A DNA stretch of 64,000 nucleotides, taken from the NCBI GenBank assembly GCA_964522505.1, contig CAZFWJ010000011.1:7111-71110 (forward strand), in the 5' to 3' direction. The translations under genes were made by a program, and so were the position numbers. The DNA comes from GYS-P2D sp964522505. GTDB taxonomy: Bacteria > Bacteroidota > Bacteroidia > Chitinophagales > Saprospiraceae. A model generated the notes under the pieces. It was not told the origin of the DNA. It was given only the letters and a program-made list of their open reading frames with translations, and searched no databases. Position 1 is the first letter of the stretch. Each line of letters begins with the position of its first letter. Below are positions 63,703 through 64,000 of the stretch, one piece after another.

Positions 63703-64000
63703 GATTTATTTCTTTCCGATTAGCACAGTTTAAGGTTAGATCTATATCGTATAGCCTTCTTACCAACCTAGAAAGTATTGAGGAAGGTTAAATAACTATT
63801 TGTCCCAGCACATTGGGATAGCACCTACGGCTATAGGTTAGGAAATTTAAGAACAACACTCTTGATATTAACTGAGCTCGGTGGTCAGACAGTCTTTGAA
63901 CTGGCTTAGAATTTTATGACGAGAACAAATCCAGTTATTAAACGCAGGGATATTCAGAGGTAAGGGCATAGCTATCTCATGTTGAGTATTACCCTTATGT
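63703..64000. other. Terminal gene-free stretch
   Basis: No gene is supported. A plus-strand frame at about 63807-63920 without a start codon (VPAHWDSTYGYRLGNLRTTL) could be a remnant, but it is short and I cannot identify it. No clear terminator follows the lactonase-like gene. Confidence 0.3.

Noticed and set aside
1..64000. CRISPR array or cas genes
   Set aside because: The only direct repeats seen are short-period units without spacers, and no Cas-like protein is encoded.

Overview
The window looks like chromosomal DNA of a Bacteroidota bacterium, probably a saprospira-like lineage (Saprospiria). The evidence is moderately AT-rich DNA, a very large secreted protein with a C-terminal type IX secretion sorting domain, a TonB-dependent receptor with a carboxypeptidase-like N-terminal domain, many lipobox lipoproteins (one with an S-D-D-D-E surface-export motif), TAnnTTTG promoter elements, and Bacteroidota-typical families (DUF5687, DUF2853, DUF3010, ABC permease/M1 peptidase fusion). 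The lineage below phylum level is an inference.

Layout. 1-6.6 kb: a truncated flavoprotein gene behind a styrene-oxide-isomerase-like membrane protein, then lipoprotein, outer-membrane and small membrane proteins, an arylamine N-acetyltransferase, and a secreted propeller/Ig-like pair. 7-14 kb: a gluconeogenic and amino-acid group, pckA (oxaloacetate to PEP), sdaA (serine to pyruvate) and ald (alanine/pyruvate), with an MFS transporter sharing a paired-palindrome region with ald. 14-19 kb: an ABC ATPase and an ABC permease/M1 aminopeptidase fusion. 19.4-22.2 kb: a TonB receptor and a thioredoxin-like lipoprotein behind a promoter containing an inverted repeat. 22.7-24.7 kb: an ECF sigma factor with a membrane protein carrying a barrel-like C-terminus. 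25.2-27.5 kb: a beta-helix lipoprotein paired with a two-heme-site lipoprotein. 27.7-46.5 kb: mixed metabolism and transport (esterase, MDR oxidoreductase, a long aromatic amino acid hydroxylase, DMT transporter, M14 and M20 peptidases, SDR, MATE pump) plus a phosphatase-like/kinase-like lipoprotein pair. 46.6-52.1 kb: the 1815-residue secreted repeat protein. 52.6-63.7 kb: NhaD antiporter, SUI1/YciH factor, hydrolase-OsmC fusion, acyl-CoA synthetase-like enzyme, DUF5687/ABC pair, flavin monooxygenase, ribokinase and a lactonase-like lipoprotein.

The gene-free stretches are not empty. By reading them in all frames I find decayed remnants of an IS3-type orfA, a propeller protein, an NAD-dependent epimerase and a sodium:alanine symporter, several unassigned coding-like fragments, strong hairpin terminators and short-period repeats. 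There is no CRISPR array, no rRNA, no complete tRNA and no intact mobile element. The strongest candidates for under-described biology are the isomerase-like/flavoprotein operon, the phosphatase/kinase-like lipoprotein pair, the beta-helix/diheme pair, and the TonB receptor with a CxxC plug next to a CxxC lipoprotein.
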